From the NCBI GenBank assembly GCA_031002005.1, contig CM061914.1:15238148-15302147 (forward strand): DNA of 64,000 bases, given 5' to 3'. The position numbers and the translations under genes were made by a program. Each line of letters opens with the position of its first letter. The first letter of the stretch is position 1. A model generated the notes under the pieces. The model searched no databases. It saw nothing but the letters and a program-made list of their open reading frames with translations, and was not told the DNA's origin. This DNA comes from Vandiemenella viatica (Eukaryota; Arthropoda; Insecta; Orthoptera; Morabidae). Below are positions 11,755-21,857 of this stretch, piece by piece.

Positions 11755-11945
11755 TGTAGTATGGAGTCCAAATTTTTAGTACATCAAATGCAAGGTGCAA
11801 AATATGGCAGCTAGATTTATTAGTGGAAAATATTCAACAAGTGCCTTAATAAAGGAACTGGACTGGATGTCATTGGGAGATTGGAAGAGTGTCAGGGGCT
11901 GTATGTGGTGTATAATGCTGTTAGAATGGATATTGGAGGAATAAT
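11755..11945 (+). mobile_element. CR1-like LINE 3' fragment (right arm)
   Basis: Mirror of 4830-5010, with the same post-RT motif AARFISGKY followed by LIKELDW. No upstream polymerase sequence remains. Confidence 0.65.
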
Positions 11946-12700
11946 TCTGAGTGGTGTATGGAGCCTAAGTTGGCAATGACCACAATCTGGCATTAGACTT
12001 TAGATGATGAGGCCTGAGTGGATAAAATATCCAAACACCCACTTTGACCTAACAATTTACGACAATTCAAGCGTGGGTACTATCTTCGGCGCAATAGAAC
12101 TAGTGTCTGCACCTATGGATACTTGTCGATGTGTGGGGGTCTTCTATGAAAATGTGGGTTATGATGTCTGTTTGATGACCAAGTTAGCTAAGGGCATTAT
12201 GTCACTTTTATCGTGGTTAGTTGGATGAAGCATGCAATTATAAACAAATGTCACACTTGGTCCTGAATCCGAAGGTTGGCGTTAGATGGGAACATTTTAA
12301 ACCGAATGGAGAACTCCCCTGGGTCCTGATTTATTGAAAAATAATTTCCTGGAAAAGGGGAGAATTTTCCTGGAAAACTGCAGTAGAACGACCTTAAATG
12401 GACATTTTGGTACCTGGCTACTGATTAGCAGAAGACTCTGCGAATTTTTGGTTTACTTTAACGCACGAAAAAAAGGTAACTGATCAGGGATTGGAGTGGG
12501 AATCATTGGAAAACAGAATGAAGTTTGGGGAAGTGTTGTGGGTATGTTGGCGATGAGGCTAGAGGTGGATCTTGGTGAAAGAATTAGGAATAGTGCACTG
12601 GATTTCTTCTATAAGGGAGTGTGTAAATCTTCTATATCTCCACCTTGGTCACAGGCGATGGTCTCAGGCATGTTCTGTGCTTAGCGTGACTCGATTTTTT

Positions 12701-12805
12701 AATGAAATTCCGGTCTTCAGTCCGTTCCTAAAAATGCGGTTACCGGTAACAGGTCCGGGTCGGGAAACTCCGGTAAACCAACGCGGTCCGCGCTTTTAGA
12801 CCGGC
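12701..12805 (+). repeat. 105-bp GC-rich unit (right arm copy)
   Basis: Mirror of 3955-4059. It starts AATGAAATTCCGGTC and ends TTTTAGACCGGC on the plus strand. Confidence 0.8.
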
Positions 12806-12970
12806 AAATCTGGATGACCGGAAACGCCGTCCTCTCGAATACAAGACCAGAACGCTAAAACAGGTACTTTTTTTTAACGTCTCTCTAACAACGTGGTCTT
12901 TAGAGACGGGAAAGGAATTCGGTCATTGCCTTTTGAAGGTAGCATCCCCGGCATTCACTTGGAGACACAC
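12806..12970 (-). repeat. Rearranged SINE fragments (right arm)
   Basis: Mirror of 3796-3954, with the same tail-then-head order on the minus strand. Confidence 0.6.
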
Positions 12971-12995
12971 AATTTCATTACCCCTAATTTTGAAA

Positions 12996-13286
12996 TTTGT
13001 CCTGGTGGAGGAACATCAAAGAGGCACCGGCTGCGGGATGTAATCAGCCATATGCTATATGGAAGGCTCTAAACAGACTAAGAACTGAAGTGTCCCGATG
13101 TAAATATAATATTTAAAAAATGGGGGTACACTAATGACAACGATCTATGTGAATGTGGTGAGCTTCAGAACCCACAACATCTTCTGATATGCAGGAATCT
13201 CCCTGAAACCTGCAATATCGACGACCTTTACAGGGCAAACGAGAAGGCCATCAAGATTGCGGAATTCTGGTCACATTCTATATAAT
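12996..13286 (+). mobile_element. LINE ORF2 C-terminal fragment (right arm)
   Basis: This mirrors 3480-3778. The CECGELQNPQHLLIC motif is read on the plus strand here. Stop codons upstream mark it as a relic. Confidence 0.6.
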
Positions 13287-13546
13287 TGTGTTTATAGTTA
13301 ATATTAATTAATTAATGTTATTTGTTTTTTCAACTTGTTATGTCCTGGACACGAGAAATATAAATAAAAATATAAATACCCCTAATTTAATACATCCTTT
13401 AAAATACACGGACTGTAGGTGACACTCGTGAGTTATATTATATTGTTCATAATGAAAAAGTGAGTTTGTTTCCCGTCTCTTCGTCGGTGAATTAATTTTT
13501 AATGTCTGCCTGCTTCGATGAACGGAATTTATGTTAACAGCGAGGT

Positions 13547-13690
13547 CTTTAGAGACGGGAAAGGATGGGAAGGAATTCGGCCAGGGCCTTTTGAAGGTAA
13601 CATCCCCGGCATTCACTTGGAGTGATTTTGGGAAACCATGGATGCCTGGAACCTCCGTCCTCCCGAATGAGAGGCAAGAACGCTAAATAA
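13547..13690 (-). repeat. SINE fragment (right arm)
   Basis: This is the mirror of 3075-3228, with the same head deletion. The deletion therefore predates the inverted duplication. Confidence 0.75.
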
Positions 13691-13819
13691 TTTCATGAAA
13701 ACAGGTACACATAGAATTTATATCTGGAGTTTATGACTTTTTTTCCCGTTAAAAGGAAACATTTATGCTTTTCGAGGCGTGGAAATTACGTAACTTTGCG
13801 GCTTTTCCACAAAACACTT

Positions 13820-13886
13820 AAACACCGCGGCCGGACTCGAACCGGCGACCTTCGGCACTCTAGCCCCAACACTGCCGAGGTCGTTT
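13820..13886 (-). repeat. tRNA-like SINE head remnant (right arm)
   Basis: This is the mirror of 2885-2940 and retains the 10-base block the left copy has lost. The B-box reads GGTTCGAGTCC on the minus strand. A convincing tRNA fold was not found. Confidence 0.45.
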
Positions 13887-14389
13887 TAATGTGGACTTTT
13901 TTTGTTTTTAGTAAAATTGCAATGATTTACGCTTAAGTACCGAAGAAAATATTTTACTGTGTGTCGATAGTAGCCAAGATGTTCAGTGCTTGCTTAACAG
14001 GACGCTAGGAATAGATATTTCGTCACGCTTAGTAAACAGAGATAACAGTCGTTGAAACAGTGTACACATTTCGCAAAGCGCGCCGGAAATAATGCCACCG
14101 AACGCCATCTAGCCGCCACCAAATGAACTAACGGCAAAGAAATTAAGCCCTTGGGAGATGGTGCCATCTGTGCGGCCGATCGGTGAACTAACATATGCGC
14201 AAGCCCACCCGGTATCGCCATCTGTGCGGCTGGTTGAGGAACTAACGTGTGACGTCATACGACCTTGGCCGCCATTGGTCCATTAGAATTTCCCGCCATC
14301 CAACTGTGACGTCACGCGGACGAGTGGAGTCTCTTCCGGGGCCGGCTTAAGATCTTTTGTCCCAGGGTCGCCTTAGTCCTCATACTTGT

Positions 14390-16684
14390 TCAGTCCCTTC
14401 TGACCGCATGGTATCATTACATCAACAAATCAAAATATCTTCTAAACTAAATTTTTCTGAATATGATAGATTCACTTTAAAATGCTCCTCATCAAGAGTT
14501 CTAACAGTGAAAATGAATGCAAGAAAAACAATTATGGTTGAAAAACTACTTTAACTGAAATTTTTATCTTTCCCCTAAGCAGACGTGAAATCGAACTGTT
14601 GCTGCTAGGACTAGCTAATAGAAATTCTTTTATGTACTTATTCTCTGGTTTACACCTACTCCTCAGTGGCTTTAACAAGCTTATGGACATGTTATATAAT
14701 CTTCAATCTTCGCATCATAAACTACATATTTCACGAAAAAAGATACATATTATATAAAACCTAACTTCCATGAATCGCAGACAGATGGCAACGCTTAAGC
14801 TCCTCGCATTGCTCCAGGGACTCACAGTCCCTGTTTATAAATACCCAGTGTTATCTTTGGACAGTCTCTTAATTACAAGCCATAACGTGAATCAAGGCTT
14901 TGAGTGATCCGATTTCGTCAATACGCAAATAATAGTGATATACACATGAGATGAGAAAAGCACTACTGCATGTAGTTTTTAAAAAACGTTTTTTATTTAA
15001 CTATTTCTATTGTACCCTTGGATAGATCAAATTTTAAGAAAGTTCGTGAATTTCTAATTTAGCCACAAATGTTATTTGAATAACTCCAGTGCAACTTCCA
15101 GTGATGTTACGTTTTCCCCTGAAAAAGTATCATCTCTTGTTGACTAATCGTCTGCAACCGAAATGTGTACTGAAAAACAATTTACCAGAAATAATTTCGA
15201 TTGTTGAAAAATGCACGAAAGGAGCAAACCGATAGCGAACTTCATAAACGTCACATCGGCGTCGTTTAAATAATAAATAAATTTAATACCGGTACAAGTA
15301 ACGTGTATTACTATCGTGTAGTTCAACCGTGTTGTTCGGCCGCTTAAGTTTCAATTTATGACACAATCTGCTTGTGTCGTAGCTACATAATCCAATCCGA
15401 TAATCCTTACGGATAACGGAATGAGAACCACGGACCGTCCAAGCGTGTTTTGGCCGAAGGAAAGAAAGTTTCGCCAGTGTTGAAAAATCCGCAAAAATAC
15501 ATTCGAAACGTGGACCAGTGCCTCAGCCACCAGACCACTTATTAAAATAGTAATTGAATGTTTTAACCTAAATAAATGGCCGATAGTAAAAATTCTGTAT
15601 TTCATATAGGATATTTCATATAGGATATCTAACTCTATTTGGTATTTGTGAACTAATTCCAGGATATAAATCTCTCTTTGAACTGTTTCCCTTCCAGAGA
15701 AAAGTTTTATCGACTCATATCGGAACCACTGAGATTCATTGCCAGCTGGTACGGAAATAGAGAAGAAATATCCAGCGTATCGTAACAGAGTACAGGAGAA
15801 GGCGTCGCGCCGGACATATTCTAAGAACTTCAGTGTCCATCAAACCATTCTGTGGAGGGTTCTTTTTTTAAATGATATTTTACATTGAAACGATTCAGCT
15901 AGGCCTTATTGTTTCGATTCCTCCCTGAAGTGTAATAAGATTTTTTGCTAATTCGCCTGTCAGATGGGGATAGTAAAATTGGCTGCCAATTTGGATTCTG
16001 CATTCTCTGGCACCACCTTAATCATGAGGCAGAAAGGAAAAACCACGTGACGGATCCGATTCCTAGTAGCGTTAGACTGCGATCAAGCTGCAGTCTCCTA
16101 GTAATAAGCCATAAAAGCCAAAATGCTGAAACATTGGACTAAAGGAAGAGCCACCACCTCCAAGAAGCTCGTCTTTCCCTTCGATGCTAAACCGACTCTG
16201 CAAATCGAATCTGGAACCCTGGCGGATGCTGTTTGAAGGAGGAACGCCTAAGGCCGCTGTGGAGAAACACAGCACTGGCAACACTTGCAGACGCTGTTTG
16301 GACGAGGACCTACTACTAGCTAATGACAAGAGTACCCCTCAGTTTTTGGATAAACGTGCTACACCCGGACATGAAATTCAAAGTAAGTCTTTTGGAATGA
16401 CTGGTTAGGGTTTTCAGGATTGCAGTCTGCGGTCAAGCAACAGAAACAAATTAGGACATGGAGTTCATGAAAGAACCATCCCGGCACTCAGCTGCAGTTA
16501 GCTCAGAGTAGAAGCAGCGCCAGGTTTGATCCGTTACTACTGACCAAATCTCTCTCCGCGATAACGACAACGGCATCGACTTGGCTCGTAAGTCTAGTGA
16601 TATGAGAAGAATCGCACAACGTGAAAAACCATTTATACCTCTAAATCGAAATTTTGGAGGCATGTAGTTGTTGGTGTGTGATTA
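14390..16684. other. Repeat debris, no gene recognised
   Basis: The stretch is AT-rich with several short open frames but no recognisable domain. A short direct duplication (ATTTCATATAGGAT, twice) lies at about 15599-15630. A decayed SINE-core phrase (GAACCATCCCGGCACTCAGCTG) lies near 16470-16495. Nothing else could be assigned. Confidence 0.45.
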
Positions 16685-17090
16685 TACAGGATGGTTCACA
16701 AAAATAAACTGTAATAAGTGTATTTTGTAAAGGAGTGGAATAAAATTTAACGACAAAGGATGGAAACATGTCTCTTATGAAGAATATGGTCCTGTGTCGA
16801 CCCTTATATCTTATGACTTCTTGTAGGCTCAAACCGTTACATTTTTGACGACTCTCCGAGAGAATTCTTCAGATGTCGCATAGCATAACTCGATGAATCC
16901 GGCTCTCGTTTCCTCCATATCTTCTTGTTTTCTTCGGTACAAGTCTTCTTTAAGGAAAAGTTACAGGATGAAGTCGCGTGGATTGGTATCCGAACCATGG
17001 GGTCACCGCATTTGACCATTTTCATGGCGTCCAGGAGAACTAACACCACATGATCCCTTATTGTCAAACAAAGGACGATAATTTTCAAAT
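16685..17090 (-). pseudogene. Tc1/mariner-like transposase C-terminal relic
   Basis: The low-coordinate end carries TACAGGATGGTTCAC, which looks like an inverted-repeat terminus. Inward on the minus strand a broken frame reads LQEVIRYKGRHRTIFF, resembling the basic C-terminal end of mariner-type transposases. Several frame changes and stops separate the pieces. The catalytic part could not be identified with confidence, so the family call rests on a short motif and the terminus. Confidence 0.4.
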
Positions 17091-17212
17091 TGGTGGGACA
17101 ATCTGTTTATCTTCTGTTTACATACCAATTTTTTGTTTCTGCGAAAAGCAACACAAAACTAGCTTAATGCATAACAGTCAACTTCCTCCGTCTACCATCT
17201 TATTACGGCAAC

Positions 17213-17490
17213 TAGGGGAGCGTCCACAAACTACGTGGCTCGGTCTGGAAAAGGGGGAGGGGGGAGGTGTGGAAGGGAGCGTGGTTCCGAGCCAGGCCAC
17301 GTAGCTTTCCGTTCATATCAAAACACACAGCAGACTGTGCGAATATTTATTTCTGTCATTTAATTATCTCGGTATGTAATTTATGATAGTATGACAACAG
17401 AAAACGGTAGAAAAAGTCTTCTGGAATCAAAAGCTACGTGTGTGGGGGGGGGGGAGGGGAGAGGGAGGGTTAGAGGTAAAAGCTACGTGA
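17213..17490 (-). mobile_element. MITE family A, copy 1 (3' truncated)
   Basis: It starts GGGAGCGTCCACAAACTACG and contains the internal phrases GAGCCAGGCCACGTAGCTTTCC, CTCGGTATGTAATTTA and TCTTCTGGAATCAA. It is followed by a G-rich block near AAGCTACGTG. The same order, reversed, is found at 39197-39578 and 57424-57836. The second terminus is missing, so the copy is truncated. It has no coding capacity. Confidence 0.75.
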
Positions 17491-18043
17491 GTAGTGCTCT
17501 AAGGGCGGTGCGGCGCCATCTTGGATTTTCCCCCTCCCCCTCCCCCCGCCGCGCACGTGCCGCCAGACCACCCACGTCGCGCAGGTGTTCGCCTGGCCAC
17601 TTCTTAACCTGAGTTACGGGTCATAAATCGTCTAAATGGCTTTATTATTTATTTTTTTAAACCTCAATTACGGTACAATATTCACTTTAGTATTACATTC
17701 TTGTGGTTTGACGTATCGAAGGCGGGCCGGCGCCAACTTGTCACGCGGTCAAAGTAATAAACCTCAAATTCAATTCGAAATGCGGTATAATATTCGCTTC
17801 TGAGGACCTTGGTTCAATATTTTTATAACAGGTAACACAATTTATAATTTTAAAATAGCGTTATTACATGTCAAGTAATAAGGATTTTTTCTGGCCGTTA
17901 CAGAGGTATTTATCCGAAAAAGATCGGATAAGTACTTTCCGAGATATGAATTTTAGTATTAGCGTATGTTTTTTAAACTCTGTTTCGTTCTCAGGACGAA
18001 TGTGGGCTTCTAAGGGGTAGCCACCCGATACAGCGCACCTGCG
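17491..18043. other. Stretch upstream of the polymerase locus, no gene
   Basis: The first part (17500-17600) is GC-rich with C-runs. The rest is AT-rich with a GC-rich island around 17720-17750. No gene, terminal repeat or target duplication was recognised, so the left limit of the polymerase-bearing element is unknown. Confidence 0.4.
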
Positions 18044-18157
18044 TCATAAATATTATCCGCCGCGCCACCCTTCCCGGCCTGAATTTTAAGTAGCCGGCTC
18101 GCCGGGCCGACACTCATAAATATTCACTTATCCGCGCGCGCCAGGCCTCATAAATAT
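18044..18157 (+). promoter_or_regulatory. Three TCATAAATAT motifs in GC-rich DNA
   Basis: The exact 10-mer TCATAAATAT occurs at 18044, 18114 and 18148. The first two are followed by ATCCGC(C)GCGC-type GC blocks. The motifs lie 330-440 bp upstream of the polymerase gene's TATA box. They could be upstream elements or decayed repeat units; this is inference from position only. Confidence 0.4.
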
Positions 18158-18322
18158 CTCCTGGCCTCCTCGGAAGGTATGTGTGTGTTAAAAGCTAAAA
18201 CATTTTTTCAACTTTCACGGTATTTTACGATTGTGCGGGAGGAATATAATTTACCCCGAGAAATGTGGCCTTAGATCCCTCGGGAGATTAATGTCGCCAG
18301 ACAACACAGGCAAAGCGTCGTG

Positions 18323-18476
18323 TTCCCACGCTATCAAAGGCTCCCGCGCCGCCGCGCACAGCTGCGCCCGGGGACGCACTGCGTTCTCGCGCCAAGCTCT
18401 TCCCACGCTATCAAAGGCTCCCGCGCCGCCGCGCACAGCTGCGCCCGGGGACGCACTGCGTTCTCACGCCAAGGCT
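18323..18476 (+). repeat. 77-bp tandem duplication upstream of the promoter
   Basis: Two units (18323-18399 and 18400-18476) share TTCCCACGCTATCAAAGGC, CCGCGCCGCCGCGCACAGC, GCGCCCGGGGACGCACTGCG and GCGCCAAG with only a few differences. The second copy ends 11 bases before the TATA box, so any protein-binding site in it is doubled. GC content is high. Confidence 0.95.
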
Positions 18477-18487
18477 CCAGACTCGTG

Positions 18488-18548
18488 TATAAATAGGGCA
18501 GAGACCCCCCTTCTGCCATCCAGTCTTCTCTGAGCGGCCGAGCTGAAC
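18488..18548 (+). promoter_or_regulatory. Core promoter: TATA box, initiator and MTE
   Basis: TATAAATAG lies at 18488-18496. An initiator-like CCAGTC follows, with its A at 18522. Taking that A as +1, CGAGCTGAAC occupies +18 to +27 (18539-18548). It matches the arthropod motif-ten element consensus CSARCSSAAC at nine of ten positions and has the right spacing. The first ATG of the gene is 42 bases downstream of the predicted start. This is a strong RNA polymerase II core promoter for an arthropod. Confidence 0.8.
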
Positions 18549-18563
18549 ACTTCGATCATCACA

Positions 18564-19010
18564 ATGTCTTCTGAGGATCTTAGCTTATTCGCTGATATTG
18601 GTAAGTAAATTATTGTTATTTAACTTGTTTTTTTTGGCTGTTTTAAATTCTTTCACATATACTGATGAGCTTTTTTTCTGCTTCAGACTTTGATGAAATT
18701 CTCGCTGAGGATGATTTCGGTAATGATAATATTTTTTAACATAACTAGATTTATGAAAATGTATAGTGCTGAAGCAGTAGTCTATATTATTAATTTATTT
18801 GTTCGCAGGTGATTTGGATATTTCATGCAGTGACCTTTTTTATTTCAGTACGTATTTATCTATAGATTATTTTTTTCCCCATGTCTTTATAACTATTGCT
18901 AATACATTTTTTTTTCTTTTTCAGATGAACCATCACGCCCAGAGAAGCGTAAGGGTAATTCTTCTCAGGAATTAAGTAGCCCAAAAAGAGCTTGTGATTG
19001 CTACCACTAG
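18564..19010 (+). CDS. Possible short acidic isoform from retention of intron 4
   Basis: If intron 4 (18955-19010) is not removed, the frame stays open for 18 more codons and stops at TAG 19008-19010. That gives a protein of about 64 residues with an acidic N-terminal half and a basic, Ser-rich tail containing RPEKRKG and SPKRA. The stop codon is formed by the intron's own last three bases. The first three exons each encode a short acidic-hydrophobic module (LFADID, ILAEDDF, SDLFYF), resembling transcription-activation motifs. Whether the isoform exists needs RNA data. Confidence 0.45.
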
Positions 19011-20857
19011 GGAGCATGCTCCCAAATATTGACGTGGATGTGCCGCAGAGCATGTCGCCACCACATAGCATGCCGCCAACTCCGCCACCACAATGGGTTC
19101 TTCCGCAACCACCAGCACACTGGAATATCGGTAAGTCCAGTACATCAGTAATTTACCTATATTATTTATGCGTACAAAATTATGTTTTTCGTGATACTAA
19201 AATATTTTTCTTCTTTTTTATGTTTCAGAGGGACGCCCGGCCAACGAGGCAGTTCCGCCACCAATATGGCGACCATGGGAGACGTCGGAACCTAGCCGGC
19301 CGCCCGCCACAGCAGCAGCCGGGCCCCCCAGCAGCCCATCGCTGGGACCCAGCCGACCATCGCTCGGGTCCAGCCGCCACTTCAACAACCCATCGCCGGG
19401 ACCCAGCCGGCAGTCCGCCGACCCATCGCCCGGCTCCAGCCGGCAGTACGCCAGCCCATCGCCGGGGCCCAGCCGGCAGTATGCCGGTCCATCGCCCGGC
19501 TCCAGCCGACAGTATGCCGGTCCATCGCCCGGCTCCAGCCGACAGTATGCCAGTCCTTCGCCCGGGCCAAGTCGGCAGTATGCCGGCGCAGGGGCAGCCT
19601 TATGCAGTCATGATCATGCAGCAACGATAGGTGATACAGCAGCATCGCGCTTAGTCCTTGAAGACTGGCTTAGTGCATTTAGAAATAGAATTTATTCCGG
19701 GACAATTTCAAATTCTCAAAATTTCATAGATCCAATGAATTTCATTGATGCTTGCTTTAAACTTGTTGCCGGTAAAGTTCGCGAAATTGTGGATAATCGG
19801 TCCTCCCCATCTGTAAAGGTGCAGGTTGGACTGATTAACACATATAAAATACAGAAGGAAATGATTTTGGAAACCGCCCGTATGTGCTTTTTAACTAAAA
19901 TGCGTGAAGTCACAACAAGCACTTGCCTGTCGGATTGGTATGAAAAATATGTGAAGTCGGAGCTCAGAGTAAAATTGTGTGAGTTTCAAGAAAGGACAAG
20001 TGGCAAAACTCTCGATAGAATAGAATCCCTCGACATTAGTATTTCTCATTTTCAACCTTTCTATCGGGGGTCATCCTATGTTGCACTGCCACTTGATATC
20101 TGTAGAAAGAGGGCCGTCATCAATGTTGAAAACAAGAATGACGAGTACTGCTTTCTATGGACACTTCTTGCAGCTCAAGTAAAGGCGCCGAAAACACATG
20201 CGTACCTAGTCAGTAATTATATGGAAGCCTTCACCAACCACCGTTTCGATTTTTCAGGTATTGAGTTTCCGGTAAAACTCTCTGACATTTCTAAATTTGA
20301 GAGGCAAAATCCAGACTATTCTGTAAATGTTTTCGGTCTGGATGAAGTTAAAGGTAAGCATGTAGTTTCCGGGGCCCTCCATCACACTGCAGACAAACGC
20401 GTTCACCACATAAACATGTTGTTGATTACCGACGGCAGTGGGAAAAAATTCCATTACTGTTGGATTCACAACTTGTCGGCGTTAGTCAGATCTTCTTTAA
20501 GTTTGCATGAGCATACTATTTTTATTTGTGACAGATGTCTGCAACATTTTGGACGCAAAGATCTCCTGGACCGCACGAGATCGACTGTGCAAGGGTTGAT
20601 CCTGTAAGAGTGGATTTACCCGGCGACGACGATAAAACTTTAAAGTTTAAAGATTTTGTGCACCAAGAGCGTGTACCCGTCGTCGTTTACGCGGACTTTG
20701 AAAGTTTATTCCTACCTTATGATTCTTGCAATCCCCCACCCAACGCCTCTCACACTACTTTAGTCCAGAAACATGTCCCTTTCGCTGCCGCATACAGGTC
20801 GTTTGTCCACTCGTACCTAGTCTGTCGCGTTCAACTCCTTCAGGGGAAAAATCCTGA
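18564..20857 (+). CDS. Spliced type B DNA polymerase gene (Polinton/adintovirus-like), 3' part lost in gap
   Basis: The predicted exons are 18564-18600, 18687-18719, 18809-18847, 18925-18954, 19011-19130 and 19229 onward. All five introns (18601-18686, 18720-18808, 18848-18924, 18955-19010, 19131-19228) are GT-AG and phase 1, and every internal exon is a multiple of three. Exons 1-4 encode an acidic leader. Exons 5-6 encode a Pro/Ser-rich linker, followed by a conserved region typical of Polinton/Maverick polymerases (FYRGSSYVALP, CFLWTLLAAQVKAP, YSVNVFGLDE, then the CDRCLQHF finger) and the exonuclease motif VVYADFESL. The polymerase palm would lie in the gap. A one-base frame change breaks the finger between 20565 and 20575. 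The family copies DNA by protein priming. This could be an endogenous virus or transposon gene, or a domesticated one. Confidence 0.75.
19390..19587 (+). repeat. Coding minisatellite of six 33-bp units
   Basis: Six in-frame units of 33 bp encode 11-residue repeats of the pattern PSPG[PS]SRQYA[GS]. They start at 19390, 19423, 19456, 19489, 19522 and 19555. Less regular related sequence precedes them. They form a flexible Pro/Ser/Arg linker between the N-terminal exons and the conserved polymerase region. Confidence 0.9.
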
Positions 20858-21857
20858 NNNNNNNNNNNNNNNNNNNNNNNNNNNNNNNNNNNNNNNNNNN
20901 NNNNNNNNNNNNNNNNNNNNNNNNNNNNNNNNNNNNNNNNNNNNNNNNNNNNNNNNNNNNNNNNNNNNNNNNNNNNNNNNNNNNNNNNNNNNNNNNNNNN
21001 NNNNNNNNNNNNNNNNNNNNNNNNNNNNNNNNNNNNNNNNNNNNNNNNNNNNNNNNNNNNNNNNNNNNNNNNNNNNNNNNNNNNNNNNNNNNNNNNNNNN
21101 NNNNNNNNNNNNNNNNNNNNNNNNNNNNNNNNNNNNNNNNNNNNNNNNNNNNNNNNNNNNNNNNNNNNNNNNNNNNNNNNNNNNNNNNNNNNNNNNNNNN
21201 NNNNNNNNNNNNNNNNNNNNNNNNNNNNNNNNNNNNNNNNNNNNNNNNNNNNNNNNNNNNNNNNNNNNNNNNNNNNNNNNNNNNNNNNNNNNNNNNNNNN
21301 NNNNNNNNNNNNNNNNNNNNNNNNNNNNNNNNNNNNNNNNNNNNNNNNNNNNNNNNNNNNNNNNNNNNNNNNNNNNNNNNNNNNNNNNNNNNNNNNNNNN
21401 NNNNNNNNNNNNNNNNNNNNNNNNNNNNNNNNNNNNNNNNNNNNNNNNNNNNNNNNNNNNNNNNNNNNNNNNNNNNNNNNNNNNNNNNNNNNNNNNNNNN
21501 NNNNNNNNNNNNNNNNNNNNNNNNNNNNNNNNNNNNNNNNNNNNNNNNNNNNNNNNNNNNNNNNNNNNNNNNNNNNNNNNNNNNNNNNNNNNNNNNNNNN
21601 NNNNNNNNNNNNNNNNNNNNNNNNNNNNNNNNNNNNNNNNNNNNNNNNNNNNNNNNNNNNNNNNNNNNNNNNNNNNNNNNNNNNNNNNNNNNNNNNNNNN
21701 NNNNNNNNNNNNNNNNNNNNNNNNNNNNNNNNNNNNNNNNNNNNNNNNNNNNNNNNNNNNNNNNNNNNNNNNNNNNNNNNNNNNNNNNNNNNNNNNNNNN
21801 NNNNNNNNNNNNNNNNNNNNNNNNNNNNNNNNNNNNNNNNNNNNNNNNNNNNNNNNN
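20858..21857. other. Assembly gap of exactly 1000 N
   Basis: The round length marks this as a scaffolding gap of unknown true size. Sequence on the two sides may not be 1 kb apart, and orientation depends on the scaffolding method. Open frames running through the Ns are meaningless. Confidence 0.99.

Larger units (their letters stand above)
8455..14389 (-). repeat. Right arm of a 12-kb inverted repeat
   Basis: This is the mirror of the left arm, containing the same fragments in reverse order and orientation. All open frames in this arm have near-identical partners in the left arm and none looks like a functional gene. It retains a 10-base block (about 13850-13860, inside a tRNA-like sequence) that the left arm has lost, so the arms have begun to diverge independently. 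Confidence 0.95.

Noticed and set aside
13820..13886. A tRNA gene
   Set aside because: A B-box is present but no complete cloverleaf with acceptor stem and anticodon arm could be drawn. It lies among SINE pieces.
2389..14389. The palindrome as a missed-adapter sequencing artefact
   Set aside because: The arms differ by substitutions and indels, including a 10-base block, which an artefact copy of one molecule would not show. It is not fully excluded without reads.
18231..18533. A 100-codon open frame upstream of the polymerase gene
   Set aside because: It is made of the GC-rich 77-bp duplication and ends past the TATA box and initiator, so it would be promoter DNA, not a gene.
19382..19645. 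Antisense open frame over the Pro/Ser repeats
   Set aside because: It is the shadow of a regular 33-bp coding repeat, which keeps several frames open. The sense frame has the conserved domain.
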